DNA of 33,437 nt from Liolophura sinensis (Eukaryota; Mollusca; Polyplacophora; Chitonida; Chitonidae): the NCBI RefSeq assembly GCF_032854445.1, contig NW_027018379.1, forward strand, positions 1 to 33,437, given 5' to 3'. Below the pieces are notes generated by a model. The model was not told the DNA's origin. It did no database searches and saw only the letters and a program-made list of their open reading frames with translations. A program made the position numbers and the translations under genes. Below, in pieces: positions 21,701-33,437 of this stretch (position 1 is its first letter; each line of letters begins with the position of its first letter).

Positions 21701-23178
21701 CTGGGCTACCGAAGGGCACATAACGTGTAGTTAAAAGTTGAATATAGTAACGACCAGTCGCGAATGTGCATAGTACAGTGTAGCCGATTTCAATTAACAA
21801 AAAGACCAGGCAAAAATGCAAAAGTGGAAAAACTGTTCCAGTGCTGCTGGTAAGAGGCTAATCCGACGTATTTTGTCACGAGAAATCGAATGGTGCAAAC
21901 CGCGTTGCTCTCCGACCAATACTTTTGGCTGTAGCGACAATTGAATGATCATTGATGTCATAGTCACGTGCCCAGCAACGGCTCTTACTCCATGGAAACC
22001 AGGGAAATTTGCAATTTTTTAAACAGCTGCCGATGCCTGGCCCAATTCCGCATCTATTAGAACCTTATAGATGTGGTTCAGTGATCAGTTGTACTTTTTA
22101 CAGCAGACTGTATCTAGTACATTGTGTTTTTTATGTACGAATGGTGTGGTTTTTCTACACGTAGATAAAGACATTGACATTGTCTTGGACTTAAAAGTAA
22201 GACAATTGCTGGATGAGTTAAATGGGCTTAGCCCAAAGATTTGACGTCTTCTGGGCTACCGAAGGGCACATAACGTATAGTTAAAAGTTGAATATAGTAA
22301 CGACCAGTCGCGATTGTGCATAGTACAGTGTATCCGATTTCAATTAACAAAAAGACCAGGCAAAAATGCAAAAGTGGAAAAACTGTTCCAGTGCCGCTGG
22401 TAAGAGGCTAATCCGACGTATTTTGTCACGAGAAATCGAATGGTGCAAACTGCGTTGCTCTCCGACCAATACTTTTGGCTGTAGCGACAATTGAATGATC
22501 ATTGATGTCATAGTCACGTGCCCAGCCACGGCTCTTACTCCATGGAAACCAGGGAAATTTGCAATTTTTTAAACAGCTGCCGATGCCTGGGCCATTTCCG
22601 CATCTTTTAGAACCTTATTGATGTGGTTCAGTGATCAGTTGTACTTTTTACAGCAGACTGTATCTAGTACATTGTGTTTTTTATGTACGAATGGTGTGGT
22701 TTTTCTACACGTAGATAAAGACATTGACATTGTCTTGGACTTAAAAGTAAGACAATTGCTGGATGAGTTAAATGGGCTTAGCCCAAAGATTTGACGTCTT
22801 CTGGGCTACCGAAGGGCACATAACGTATAGTTAAAAGTTGAATATAGTAACGACCAGTCGCGATTGTGCATAGTACAGTGTAGCCGATTTCAATTAACAA
22901 AAAGACCAGGCAAAAATGCAAAAGTGGAAAAACTGTTCCAGTGCTGCTGGTAAGAGGCTAATCCGACGTATTTTGTCACGAAAAATCGAATGGTGCAAAC
23001 CGCGTTGCTCTCCGACCAATACTTTTGGCTGTAGCGACAATTGAATGATCATTGATGTCATAGTCACGTGCCCAGCAACGGCTCTTACTCCATGGAAACC
23101 AGGGAAATTTGCAATTTTCTAAACAGCTGCCGATGCCTGGGCCAATTTCGCATCTTTTAGAATCTTATTGATGTGGGT
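18719..23178. repeat. Mixed monomers M35 to M42
   Basis: Eight monomers. M35, M36 and M37 resemble M28, M29 and M30. M35 and M36 also resemble M60 and M61 at the end of the window (CCAATGCCTGGCCC head, then TTAGAAG with AAAGTAGAAA and AAGAGAC). M37 has a two-base TG duplication (GATTTGTGACGTC near 20041), giving 552 bp. The M37 tail and M38 share CGGCTCCTACT and following variants with the M46 tail and M47. M40 joins a common head to the CGTGTAG/GAATGTG/GTAGCC tail. M41 ends in CCAGCCACGG. From the M42 midpoint the sequence already resembles M49. No gene is present. Confidence 0.85.
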
Positions 23179-26100
23179 CAGTGATCAGTTGTACTTTTTA
23201 CAGCAGACTGTATCTAGTACTTTGTGTTTTTTATGGACAAATGGTGTGGTTTTTCTACACGTAGATAAAGACATTGAGATTGTCTTGGACTTAAAAGTAA
23301 GACAATTGCTGGATGAGTTAAATGGGCTTAGCCCAAAGATTTGACGTCTTCTGGGCTACCGAAGGGCACATAACGTATAGTTAAAAGTTGAATATAGTAA
23401 CGACCAGTCGCGATTGTGCATAGTACAGTGTAGCCGATTTCAATTAACAAAAAGACCAGGCAAAAATGCAAAAGTGGAAAAACTGTTCCAGTGCTGCTGG
23501 TAAGAGGCTAATCCGACGTATTTTGTCACGAAAAATCGAATGGTGCAAACCGCGTTGCTCTCCGACCAATACTTTTGGCTGTAGCGACAATTGAATGATC
23601 ATTGATATCATAGTCACGTGCCCAGCAACGGCTCTTACTCCATGGAAACCAGGGAAATTTGCAATTTTTTAAACAGCTGCCGATGCCTGGGCCAATTCCG
23701 CATCTTTTAGAACCTTATTGATGTGGGTCAGTGATCAGTTGTACTTTTTACAGCAGACTGTATCTAGTACCTTGTGTTTTTTATGTACAAATGGTGTGGT
23801 TTTTCTACACGTAGATAAAGACATTGAGATTGTCTTGGACTTAAAAGTAAGACAATTGCTGGGTGAGTTAAATGGGCTTAGCCCAAAGATTTGACGTCTT
23901 CTGGGCTACAGAAGGGCACATAACTTATAGTCAAAAGTTGAATATAGTCATGACCAGTCGCGATTGTGCATAGTAGATTGTATCCGATTTCAAATTAAAC
24001 AAAAAGACCAGGCAAAAATGCAAAAGTGGAAAAACTGTTCCAGTGCTGCTAGTAAGAGGCTAATCCGACGTATTTTGTCACGAGAAATCGAATGGTGCAA
24101 ACCGCGTTGCTCTCCGACCAATACTTTTGGCTGTAGCGACAATTGAATGGTCATTGATGTCATAGTCACGTGCCCAGCAACGGCTCTTACTCCATGGAAA
24201 CCAGGGAAATTTGCAATTTTTTAAACAGCTGCCGATGCCTGGCCCAATTCCGCATCTATTAGAACCTTATAGATGTGGTTCAGTGATCAGTTGTACTTTT
24301 TACAGCAGACTGTATCTAGTACATTGTGTTTTTTATGTACGAATGGTGTGGTTTTTCTACACGTAGATAAAGACATTGACATTGTCTTGGACTTAAAAGT
24401 AAGACAATTGCTGGATGAGTTAAATGGGCTTAGCCCAAAGATTTGACGTCTTCTGGGCTACCGAAGGGCACATAACGTATAGTTAAAAGTTGAATATAGT
24501 AACGACCAGTCGCGATTGTGCATAGTACAGTGTATCCGATTTCAATTAACAAAAAGACCAAACAAAAATGCAAAAGTGGAAAAACTGTTCCAGTTCTGCT
24601 AGTAAGAGGCTAATCCGACGTATTTTGTGACGAGAAATCGAATGGTGCAAACCGCGTTGCTCTCCGACCAATACTTTTGGCTGTAGCGACAATTGAATGA
24701 TCATTGATGTCATAGTCACGTGCCCAGCAACGGCTCTTACTCCATGGAAACCAGGGAAATTTGCAATTTTTTAAACAGCTGCCGATGCCTGGCCCAATTC
24801 CGCATCTATTAGAACCTTATAGATGTGGTTCAGTGATCAGTTGTACTTTTTACAGCAGACTGTATCTAGTACCTTGTGTTTTTTATGTACAAATGGTGTG
24901 GTTTTTCTACACGTAGATAAAGACATTGAGATTGTCTTGGACTTAAAAGTAAGACAATTGCTGGGTGAGTTAAATGGGCTTAGCCCAAAGATTTGACGTC
25001 TTCTGGGCTACCGAAGGGCACATAACGTATAGTTAAAAGTTGAATATAGTAACGACCAGTCGCGATTGTGCATAGTACAGTGTATCCGATTTCAATTAAC
25101 AAAAAGACCAAACAAAAATGCAAAAGTGGAAAAACTGTTCCAGTGCTGCTAGTAAGAGGCTAATCCGACGTATTTTGTGACGAGAAATCGAATGGTGCAA
25201 ACCGCGTTGCTCTCCGACCAATACTTTTGGCTGTAGCGACAATTGAATGATCATTGATGTCATAGTCACGTGCCCAGCAACGGCTCCTACTCCATGGAAA
25301 CCAGGGAAATTTGCAATTTTTTAAACAGCTGCCGATGCCTGGGCCATTTCCGCATCTTTTAGAACCTTATTGATGTGCGTCAGTGATCAGTTGTACTTTT
25401 TACAGCAGACTGTATCTAGTACATTGTGTTTTTTATGTACGAATGGTGTGGTTTTTCTACACGTAGATAAAGACATTGAGATTGTCTTGGACTTAAAAGT
25501 AAGACAATTGCTGGATGAGTTAAATGGGCTTAGCCCAAAGATTTGACGTCTTCTGGGCTACCGAAGGGCACATAACGTATAGTTAAAAGTTGAATATAGT
25601 AACGACCAGTCGCGATTGTGCATAGTACAGTGTATCCGATTTCAATTAACAAAAAGACCAGGCAAAAATGCAAAAGTGGAAAAACTGTTCCAGTGCTGCT
25701 AGTAAGAGGCTAATCCGACGTATTTTGTCACGAGAAATCGAATGGTGCAAACCGCGTTGCTCTCCGACCAATACTTTTGGCTGTAGCGACAATTGAATGA
25801 TCATTGATGTCATAGTCACGTGCCCAGCAACGGCTCTTACTCCATGGAAACCAGGGAAATTTGCAATTTTTTAAACAGCTGCCGATGCCTGGGCCATTTC
25901 CGCATCTTTTAGAACCTTATTGATGTGCGTCAGTGATCAGTTGTACTTTTTACAGCAGACTGTATCTAGTACATTGTGTTTTTTATGTACGAATGGTGTG
26001 GTTTTTCTACACGTAGATAAAGACATTGAGATTGTCTTGGACTTAAAAGTAAGACAATTGCTGGATGAGTTAAATGGGCTTAGCCCAAAGATTTGACGTC

Positions 26101-27027
26101 TTCTGGGCTACCGAAGGGCACATAACGTATGGTTAAAAGTTGAATATAGTAACGACCAGTCGCGATTGTGCATAGTACAGTGTATCCGATTTCAATTAAC
26201 AAAAAGACCAAACAAAAATGCAAAAGTGGAAAAACTGTTCCAGTGCTGCTGGTAAGAGGCTAATCCGACGTATTTTGTGACGAGAAATCGAATGGTGCAA
26301 ACCGCGTTGCTCTCCGACCAATACTTTTGGCTGTAGCGACAATTGAATGATCATTGATGTCATAGTCACGTGCCCAGCAACGGCTCTTACTCCATGGAAA
26401 CCAGGGAAATTTGCAATTTTCTAAACAGCTGCCGATGCCTGGGCCAATTTCGCATCTTTTAGAATCTTATTGATGTGGGTCAGTGATCAGTTGTACTTTT
26501 TACAGCAGACTGTATCTAGTACTTTGTGTTTTTTATGGACAAATGGTGTGGTTTTTCTACACGTAGATAAAGACATTGAGATTGTCTTGGACTTAAAAGT
26601 AAGACAATTGCTGGATGAGTTAAATGGGCTTAGCCCAAAGATTTGACGTCTTCTGGGCTACCGAAGGGCACATAACGTATAGTTAAAAGTTGAATATAGT
26701 AACGACCAGTCGCGATTGTGCATAGTACAGTGTAGCCGATTTCAATTAAAAAGACCAGGCAAAAATGCAAAAGTGGAAAAACTGTTCCAGTGCTGCTGGT
26801 AAGAGGCTAATCCGACGTATTTTGTCACGAAAAATCGAATGGTGCAAACCGCGTTGCTCTCCGACCAATACTTTTGGCTGTAGCGACAATTGAATGATCA
26901 TTGATGTCATAGTCACGTGCCCAGCAACGGCTCTTACTCCATGGAAACCAGGGAAATTTGCAATTTTCTAAACAGCTGCCGATGCCTGGGCCAATTTCGC
27001 ATCTTTTAGAATCTTATTGATGTGGGT
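23179..27027. repeat. Higher-order repeat unit H1 (7 monomers, 3,849 bp; M43-M49)
   Basis: Seven successive monomers, each of a different variant type, repeated as a unit. Landmarks: TTATGGACAAAT in M43 and M49; a two-A expansion (AAATTAAAC) and GAATGGTC in M44; CAGTTCTGC in M45; CGGCTCCTACT in the M46 tail; GTGCGTC heads in M47 and M48; CGTATGGTTAAAAG in M48; a three-base deletion (CAATTAAAAAGACC) in M49. Compared with H2 I noticed only about three substitutions: GATATCATAG (M43), GTGCATAGTAG (M44), and CCAGCAACGG at the M47 tail where M54 has CCAGCCACGG. Confidence 0.93.
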
Positions 27028-30000
27028 CAGTGATCAGTTGTACTTTTTACAGCAGACTGTATCTAGTACTTTGTGTTTTTTATGGACAAATGGTGTGGTT
27101 TTTCTACACGTAGATAAAGACATTGAGATTGTCTTGGACTTAAAAGTAAGACAATTGCTGGATGAGTTAAATGGGCTTAGCCCAAAGATTTGACGTCTTC
27201 TGGGCTACCGAAGGGCACATAACGTATAGTTAAAAGTTGAATATAGTAACGACCAGTCGCGATTGTGCATAGTACAGTGTAGCCGATTTCAATTAACAAA
27301 AAGACCAGGCAAAAATGCAAAAGTGGAAAAACTGTTCCAGTGCTGCTGGTAAGAGGCTAATCCGACGTATTTTGTCACGAAAAATCGAATGGTGCAAACC
27401 GCGTTGCTCTCCGACCAATACTTTTGGCTGTAGCGACAATTGAATGATCATTGATGTCATAGTCACGTGCCCAGCAACGGCTCTTACTCCATGGAAACCA
27501 GGGAAATTTGCAATTTTTTAAACAGCTGCCGATGCCTGGGCCAATTCCGCATCTTTTAGAACCTTATTGATGTGGGTCAGTGATCAGTTGTACTTTTTAC
27601 AGCAGACTGTATCTAGTACCTTGTGTTTTTTATGTACAAATGGTGTGGTTTTTCTACACGTAGATAAAGACATTGAGATTGTCTTGGACTTAAAAGTAAG
27701 ACAATTGCTGGGTGAGTTAAATGGGCTTAGCCCAAAGATTTGACGTCTTCTGGGCTACAGAAGGGCACATAACTTATAGTCAAAAGTTGAATATAGTCAT
27801 GACCAGTCGCGATTGTACATAGTAGATTGTATCCGATTTCAAATTAAACAAAAAGACCAGGCAAAAATGCAAAAGTGGAAAAACTGTTCCAGTGCTGCTA
27901 GTAAGAGGCTAATCCGACGTATTTTGTCACGAGAAATCGAATGGTGCAAACCGCGTTGCTCTCCGACCAATACTTTTGGCTGTAGCGACAATTGAATGGT
28001 CATTGATGTCATAGTCACGTGCCCAGCAACGGCTCTTACTCCATGGAAACCAGGGAAATTTGCAATTTTTTAAACAGCTGCCGATGCCTGGCCCAATTCC
28101 GCATCTATTAGAACCTTATAGATGTGGTTCAGTGATCAGTTGTACTTTTTACAGCAGACTGTATCTAGTACATTGTGTTTTTTATGTACGAATGGTGTGG
28201 TTTTTCTACACGTAGATAAAGACATTGACATTGTCTTGGACTTAAAAGTAAGACAATTGCTGGATGAGTTAAATGGGCTTAGCCCAAAGATTTGACGTCT
28301 TCTGGGCTACCGAAGGGCACATAACGTATAGTTAAAAGTTGAATATAGTAACGACCAGTCGCGATTGTGCATAGTACAGTGTATCCGATTTCAATTAACA
28401 AAAAGACCAAACAAAAATGCAAAAGTGGAAAAACTGTTCCAGTTCTGCTAGTAAGAGGCTAATCCGACGTATTTTGTGACGAGAAATCGAATGGTGCAAA
28501 CCGCGTTGCTCTCCGACCAATACTTTTGGCTGTAGCGACAATTGAATGATCATTGATGTCATAGTCACGTGCCCAGCAACGGCTCTTACTCCATGGAAAC
28601 CAGGGAAATTTGCAATTTTTTAAACAGCTGCCGATGCCTGGCCCAATTCCGCATCTATTAGAACCTTATAGATGTGGTTCAGTGATCAGTTGTACTTTTT
28701 ACAGCAGACTGTATCTAGTACCTTGTGTTTTTTATGTACAAATGGTGTGGTTTTTCTACACGTAGATAAAGACATTGAGATTGTCTTGGACTTAAAAGTA
28801 AGACAATTGCTGGGTGAGTTAAATGGGCTTAGCCCAAAGATTTGACGTCTTCTGGGCTACCGAAGGGCACATAACGTATAGTTAAAAGTTGAATATAGTA
28901 ACGACCAGTCGCGATTGTGCATAGTACAGTGTATCCGATTTCAATTAACAAAAAGACCAAACAAAAATGCAAAAGTGGAAAAACTGTTCCAGTGCTGCTA
29001 GTAAGAGGCTAATCCGACGTATTTTGTGACGAGAAATCGAATGGTGCAAACCGCGTTGCTCTCCGACCAATACTTTTGGCTGTAGCGACAATTGAATGAT
29101 CATTGATGTCATAGTCACGTGCCCAGCAACGGCTCCTACTCCATGGAAACCAGGGAAATTTGCAATTTTTTAAACAGCTGCCGATGCCTGGGCCATTTCC
29201 GCATCTTTTAGAACCTTATTGATGTGCGTCAGTGATCAGTTGTACTTTTTACAGCAGACTGTATCTAGTACATTGTGTTTTTTATGTACGAATGGTGTGG
29301 TTTTTCTACACGTAGATAAAGACATTGAGATTGTCTTGGACTTAAAAGTAAGACAATTGCTGGATGAGTTAAATGGGCTTAGCCCAAAGATTTGACGTCT
29401 TCTGGGCTACCGAAGGGCACATAACGTATAGTTAAAAGTTGAATATAGTAACGACCAGTCGCGATTGTGCATAGTACAGTGTATCCGATTTCAATTAACA
29501 AAAAGACCAGGCAAAAATGCAAAAGTGGAAAAACTGTTCCAGTGCTGCTAGTAAGAGGCTAATCCGACGTATTTTGTCACGAGAAATCGAATGGTGCAAA
29601 CCGCGTTGCTCTCCGACCAATACTTTTGGCTGTAGCGACAATTGAATGATCATTGATGTCATAGTCACGTGCCCAGCCACGGCTCTTACTCCATGGAAAC
29701 CAGGGAAATTTGCAATTTTTTAAACAGCTGCCGATGCCTGGGCCATTTCCGCATCTTTTAGAACCTTATTGATGTGCGTCAGTGATCAGTTGTACTTTTT
29801 ACAGCAGACTGTATCTAGTACATTGTGTTTTTTATGTACGAATGGTGTGGTTTTTCTACACGTAGATAAAGACATTGAGATTGTCTTGGACTTAAAAGTA
29901 AGACAATTGCTGGATGAGTTAAATGGGCTTAGCCCAAAGATTTGACGTCTTCTGGGCTACCGAAGGGCACATAACGTATGGTTAAAAGTTGAATATAGTA

Positions 30001-30876
30001 ACGACCAGTCGCGATTGTGCATAGTACAGTGTATCCGATTTCAATTAACAAAAAGACCAAACAAAAATGCAAAAGTGGAAAAACTGTTCCAGTGCTGCTG
30101 GTAAGAGGCTAATCCGACGTATTTTGTGACGAGAAATCGAATGGTGCAAACCGCGTTGCTCTCCGACCAATACTTTTGGCTGTAGCGACAATTGAATGAT
30201 CATTGATGTCATAGTCACGTGCCCAGCAACGGCTCTTACTCCATGGAAACCAGGGAAATTTGCAATTTTCTAAACAGCTGCCGATGCCTGGGCCAATTTC
30301 GCATCTTTTAGAATCTTATTGATGTGGGTCAGTGATCAGTTGTACTTTTTACAGCAGACTGTATCTAGTACTTTGTGTTTTTTATGGACAAATGGTGTGG
30401 TTTTTCTACACGTAGATAAAGACATTGAGATTGTCTTGGACTTAAAAGTAAGACAATTGCTGGATGAGTTAAATGGGCTTAGCCCAAAGATTTGACGTCT
30501 TCTGGGCTACCGAAGGGCACATAACGTATAGTTAAAAGTTGAATATAGTAACGACCAGTCGCGATTGTGCATAGTACAGTGTAGCCGATTTCAATTAAAA
30601 AGACCAGGCAAAAATGCAAAAGTGGAAAAACTGTTCCAGTGCTGCTGGTAAGAGGCTAATCCGACGTATTTTGTCACGAAAAATCGAATGGTGCAAACCG
30701 CGTTGCTCTCCGACCAATACTTTTGGCTGTAGCGACAATTGAATGATCATTGATGTCATAGTCACGTGCCCAGCAACGGCTCTTACTCCATGGAAACCAG
30801 GGAAATTTGCAATTTTCTAAACAGCTGCCGATGCCTGGGCCAATTTCGCATCTTTTAGAATCTTATTGATGTGGGT
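27028..30876. repeat. Higher-order repeat unit H2 (7 monomers, 3,849 bp; M50-M56)
   Basis: Each phase mark from M50 to M56 lies exactly 3,849 bp after its partner in M43 to M49 (27028-23179, 27578-23729, 28130-24281, and so on). All the H1 landmarks are present, including the two length changes (AAATTAAAC in M51 and CAATTAAAAAGACC in M56). The near identity of H1 and H2 against the clearly different neighbouring monomers shows that the seven-monomer block, not the single unit, was the most recent amplification unit here. Confidence 0.95.
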
Positions 30877-32017
30877 CAGTGATCAGTTGTACTTTTTACA
30901 GCAGACTGTATCTAGTACCTTGTGTTTTTTATGGACAAATGGTGTGGTTTTTCTACACGTAGATAAAGACATTGAGATTGTCTTGGACTTAAAAGTAAGA
31001 CAATTGCTGGATGAGTTAAATGGGCTTAGCCCAAAGATTTGACGTCTTCTGGGCTACCGAAGGGCACATAACGTATAGTTAAAAGTTGAATATAGTAACG
31101 ACCAGTCGCGATTGTGCATAGTACAGTGTAGCCGATTTCAATTAACAAAAAGACCAGGCAAAAATGCAAAAGTGGAAAAACTGTTCCAGTGCTGCTGGTA
31201 AGAGGCTAATCCGACGTATTTTGTCACGAAAAATCGAATGGTGCAAACCGCGTTGCTCTCCGACCAATACTTTTGGCTGTAGCGACAATTGAATGATCAT
31301 TGATGTCATAGTCACGTGCCCAGCAACGGCTCTTACTCCATGGAAACCAGGGAAATTTGCAATTTTTTAAACAGCTGCCGATGCCTGGGCCAATTCCGCA
31401 TCTTTTAGAACCTTATTGATGTGGGTCAGTGATCAGTTGTACTTTTTACAGCAGACTGTATCTAGTACCTTGTGTTTTTTATGTACAAATGGTGTGGTTT
31501 TTCTACACGTAGATAAAGACATTGAGATTGTCTTGGACTTAAAAGTAAGACAATTGCTGGGTGAGTTAAATGGGCTTAGCCCAAAGATTTGACGTCTTCT
31601 GGGCTACAGAAGGGCACATAACTTATAGTCAAAAGTTGAATATAGTCATGACCAGTCGCGATTGTACATAGTAGATTGTATCCGATTTCAAATTAACAAA
31701 AAGACCAGGCAAAAATGCAAAAGTGGAAAAACTGTTCCAGTGCTGCTAGTAAGAGGCTAATCCGACGTATTTTGTCACGAGAAATCGAATGGTGCAAACC
31801 GCGTTGCTCTCCGACCAATACTTTTGGCTGTAGCGACAATTGAATGGTCATTGATGTCATAGTCACGTGCCCAGCAACGGCTCTTACTCCATGGAAACCA
31901 GGGAAATTTGCAATTTTTTAAACAGCTGCCGATGCCTGGCCCAATTCCGCATCTATTAGAACCTTATAGATGTGGTTCAGTGATCAGTTGTACTTTTTAC
32001 AGCAGACTGTATCTAGT
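30877..32017. repeat. Partial third higher-order unit H3 (M57, M58, head of M59)
   Basis: M57 and M58 continue the 3,849-bp offset (30877-27028 and 31427-27578). M57 keeps TTATGGACAAAT but has ACCTTGTG instead of ACTTTGTG. M58 keeps GAATGGTC but has AAATTAAC rather than the expanded AAATTAAAC. The match to M52 is lost in early M59, where ACCTTGTG and TACAAAT replace ACATTGTG and TACGAAT, so the right end is set at about 32017. Confidence 0.85.
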
Positions 32018-33437
32018 ACCTTGTGTTTTTTATGTACAAATGGTGTGGTTTTTCTACACGTAGATAAAGACATTGAGATTGTCTTGGACTTAAAAGTAAG
32101 ACAATTGCTGGGTGAGTTAAATGGGCTTAGCCCAAAGATTTGACGTCTTCTGGGCTACAGAAGGGCACATAACTTATAGTCAAAAGTTGAATATTGTCAT
32201 GACCAGTCGCGATTGTACATAGTAGATTGTATCCGATTTCAAATTAACAAAAAGACCAAACAAAAATGCAAAAGTGGAAAAACTGTTCCAGTGCTGCTGG
32301 TAAGAGGCTAATCCGACGTATTTTGTGACGAGAAATCGAATGGTGCAAACCGCGTTGCTCTCCGACCAATACTTTTGGCTGTAGCGACAATTGAATGATC
32401 ATTGATGTCATAGTCACGTGCCCAGCAACGGCTCTTACTCCATGGAAACCAGGGAAATTTGCCATTTTTTAAACAGCTGCCAATGCCTGGCCCAATTCCG
32501 CATCTATTAGAACCTTATAGATGTGGTTCAGTGATCAGTTGTACTTTTTACAGCAGACTGTATCTAGTACATTGTGTTTTTTATGTACGAATGGTGTGGT
32601 TTTTCTACACGTAGATAAAGACATTGAGATTGTCTTGGACTTAAAAGTAAGACAATTGCTGGGTGAGTTAAATGGGCTTAGCCCAAAGATTTGACGTCTT
32701 CTGGGCTACAGAAGGGCACATAACTTATAGTCAAAAGTTGAATATAGTCATGACCAGTCGCGATTGTACATTGTAGATTGTATCCGATTTCAAATTAACA
32801 AAAAGACCAGGCAAAAATGCAAAAGTGGAAAAACTGTTCCAGTGCTGCTGGTAAGAGGCTAATCCGACGTATTTTGTGACGAGAAATCGAATGGTGCAAA
32901 CCGCGTTGCTCTCCGACCAATACTTTTGGCTGTAGCGACAATTGAATGATCATTGATGTCATAGTCACGTGCCCAGCAACGGCTCTTACTCCATGGAAAC
33001 CAGGAAATTTGCAATTTTTTAAACAGCTGCCGATGCCTGGCCCAATCCCGCATCTATTAGAACCTTATAGATGTGGTTCAGTGATCAGTTGTACTTTTTA
33101 CAGCAGACTGTATCTAGTACATTGTGTTTTTTATGTACGAATGGTGTGGTTTTTCTACACGTAGATAAAGACATTGAGATTGTCTTGGACTTAGAAGTAA
33201 GACAATTGCTGGATGAGTTAAATGGGCTTAGCCCAAAGATTTGACGTCTTCTGGGCTACCGAAGGGCACATAACGTATAGTTAAAAGTTGAATACAGTAA
33301 CGACCAGTCGCGATTGTGCATAGTACAGTGTATCCGATTTCAATTAACAAAAAGACCAGGCAAAAATGCAAAAGTAGAAAAACTGTTCCAGTGCTGCTGG
33401 TAAGAGACCAATCCGACGTATTTTGTGACGAGAAATC
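32018..33437. repeat. Monomers M59 tail, M60 and partial M61 at the window end
   Basis: M59 combines an M53-like head (ACCTTGTG, GAGATTG, GGGTGAG) with a CTACAGAAG/CTTATAGTC/CATGACC tail and ACCAAAC, plus a private ATATTGTC near 32192. M60 resembles M35 and M61 resembles M36 (TTAGAAG, AAAGTAGAAA, AAGAGACC). The array runs out of the window inside M61, at base 359 of the unit. No array boundary is visible. Confidence 0.85.

Larger units (their letters stand above)
1..33437. repeat. Satellite DNA array, ~550-bp monomer, about 61 tandem copies
   Basis: The phase mark CAGTGATCAG recurs at 74, 625, 1175, 1725, 2275, 2827, 3377, 3928, 4479, 5030, 5580, 6129, 6677, 7227, 7778, 8328, 8879, 9429, 9980, 10529, 11077, 11628, 12179, 12727, 13280, 13829, 14379, 14929, 15479, 16029, 16579, 17129, 17679, 18229, 18778, 19328, 19878, 20430, 20980, 21529, 22079, 22629, 23179, 23729, 24281, 24831, 25381, 25931, 26481, 27028, 27578, 28130, 28680, 29230, 29780, 30330, 30877, 31427, 31978, 32529 and 33079. 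Unit lengths run from 547 to 553 bp, most being exactly 550. Copies look roughly 95-99% identical by eye. All copies have the same orientation, nothing interrupts them, and both window edges cut a monomer, so the true array is longer. It is eukaryotic-type complex satellite DNA; the family is not one I can name. Confidence 0.98.

Noticed and set aside
1-33437. CRISPR array
   Set aside because: The repeat is about 550 bp and contiguous, with no short direct repeat alternating with unique spacers and no cas genes.
1-33437. Tandem transposon or retroelement array
   Set aside because: There are no terminal inverted repeats bounding the unit, no target-site duplications, no reverse transcriptase or transposase coding potential, and no poly(A) tail at a fixed phase.
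1-33437. rRNA, 5S or tRNA gene cluster
   Set aside because: No conserved rRNA or tRNA sequence or cloverleaf was recognised. A spacer subrepeat of rDNA cannot be excluded, but nothing in the window supports it.
1-33437. CENP-B box
   Set aside because: TTCG-containing segments on both strands (for example TTCGCATC, and TTCGATTTC, TTCGGTAG and TTCGTACAT on the minus strand) do not fit the NTTCGNNNNANNCGGGN core at the required A and CGGG positions.
1-33437. 550-bp unit as a dimer or trimer of a shorter ancestral repeat
   Set aside because: I saw only short matches within the unit (ATTGATGT twice; TAGTACA followed by TGT-like sequence twice). These are too short to support an internal duplication.
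1-33437. Telomeric or simple-sequence repeats
   Set aside because: No TTAGGG-, TTAGG- or similar tandem short repeat and no microsatellite is present; the only simple runs are short A or T tracts inside the monomer.

Overview
The whole window is one uninterrupted satellite DNA array. A unit of about 550 bp is repeated head to tail from the first base to the last: 60 complete copies plus a partial copy at each end. There is no flanking unique sequence, no inserted transposon and no gene. Taking the motif CAGTGATCAG as the phase mark, copies start at 74, 625, 1175, 1725, 2275, 2827, 3377, 3928 and so on to 33079 (mean spacing 550.1 bp). I call these M1 to M61.

This kind of sequence points to a eukaryotic chromosome: centromeric or pericentromeric heterochromatin, a subtelomeric block, a sex or B chromosome, or less likely a spacer array. 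The sequence alone does not name the species and I do not recognise the unit. A typical unit (M31) is about 41% G+C with about 21 CpG, close to chance expectation. That argues weakly against a heavily methylated vertebrate satellite. Open reading frames on both strands are short, recur at the same phase of each unit, and are created or destroyed by single-base indels. Because 550 is not a multiple of 3, no frame continues through successive units. I therefore annotate no coding sequence.

Layout: (1) 1 to about 4.97 kb is a block of nine monomers, repeated at about 6.6 to 11.57 kb with a 12-monomer (about 6,603 bp) offset. The two copies differ almost only by one-base indels, which looks like unpolished long-read consensus. 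(2) About 11.6 to 14.6 kb holds further mixed monomers. (3) 14.6 to 18.7 kb contains a 2,750 bp (5-monomer) duplication with a crossover junction confined to 48 bp inside M32. (4) 18.7 to 23.2 kb is mixed monomers. (5) 23.2 to about 32.0 kb is a clean 7-monomer higher-order repeat of exactly 3,849 bp, present as two full units and a partial third. (6) The last 1.4 kb returns to monomer types seen near 18.8 to 19.9 kb.

Each monomer carries the same set of small elements: three closely spaced inverted repeats, four A-tracts with near-helical average spacing, a 10-bp palindrome, a CACGTG E-box and a CAGCTG E-box 60 bp apart. Monomer variants are mosaics, and head and tail variants reassort across the strongest hairpin. 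The most interesting signals are the nested higher-order structure, the recombination pattern centred on the hairpin, and the dense regular E-box array. Any function is inference.
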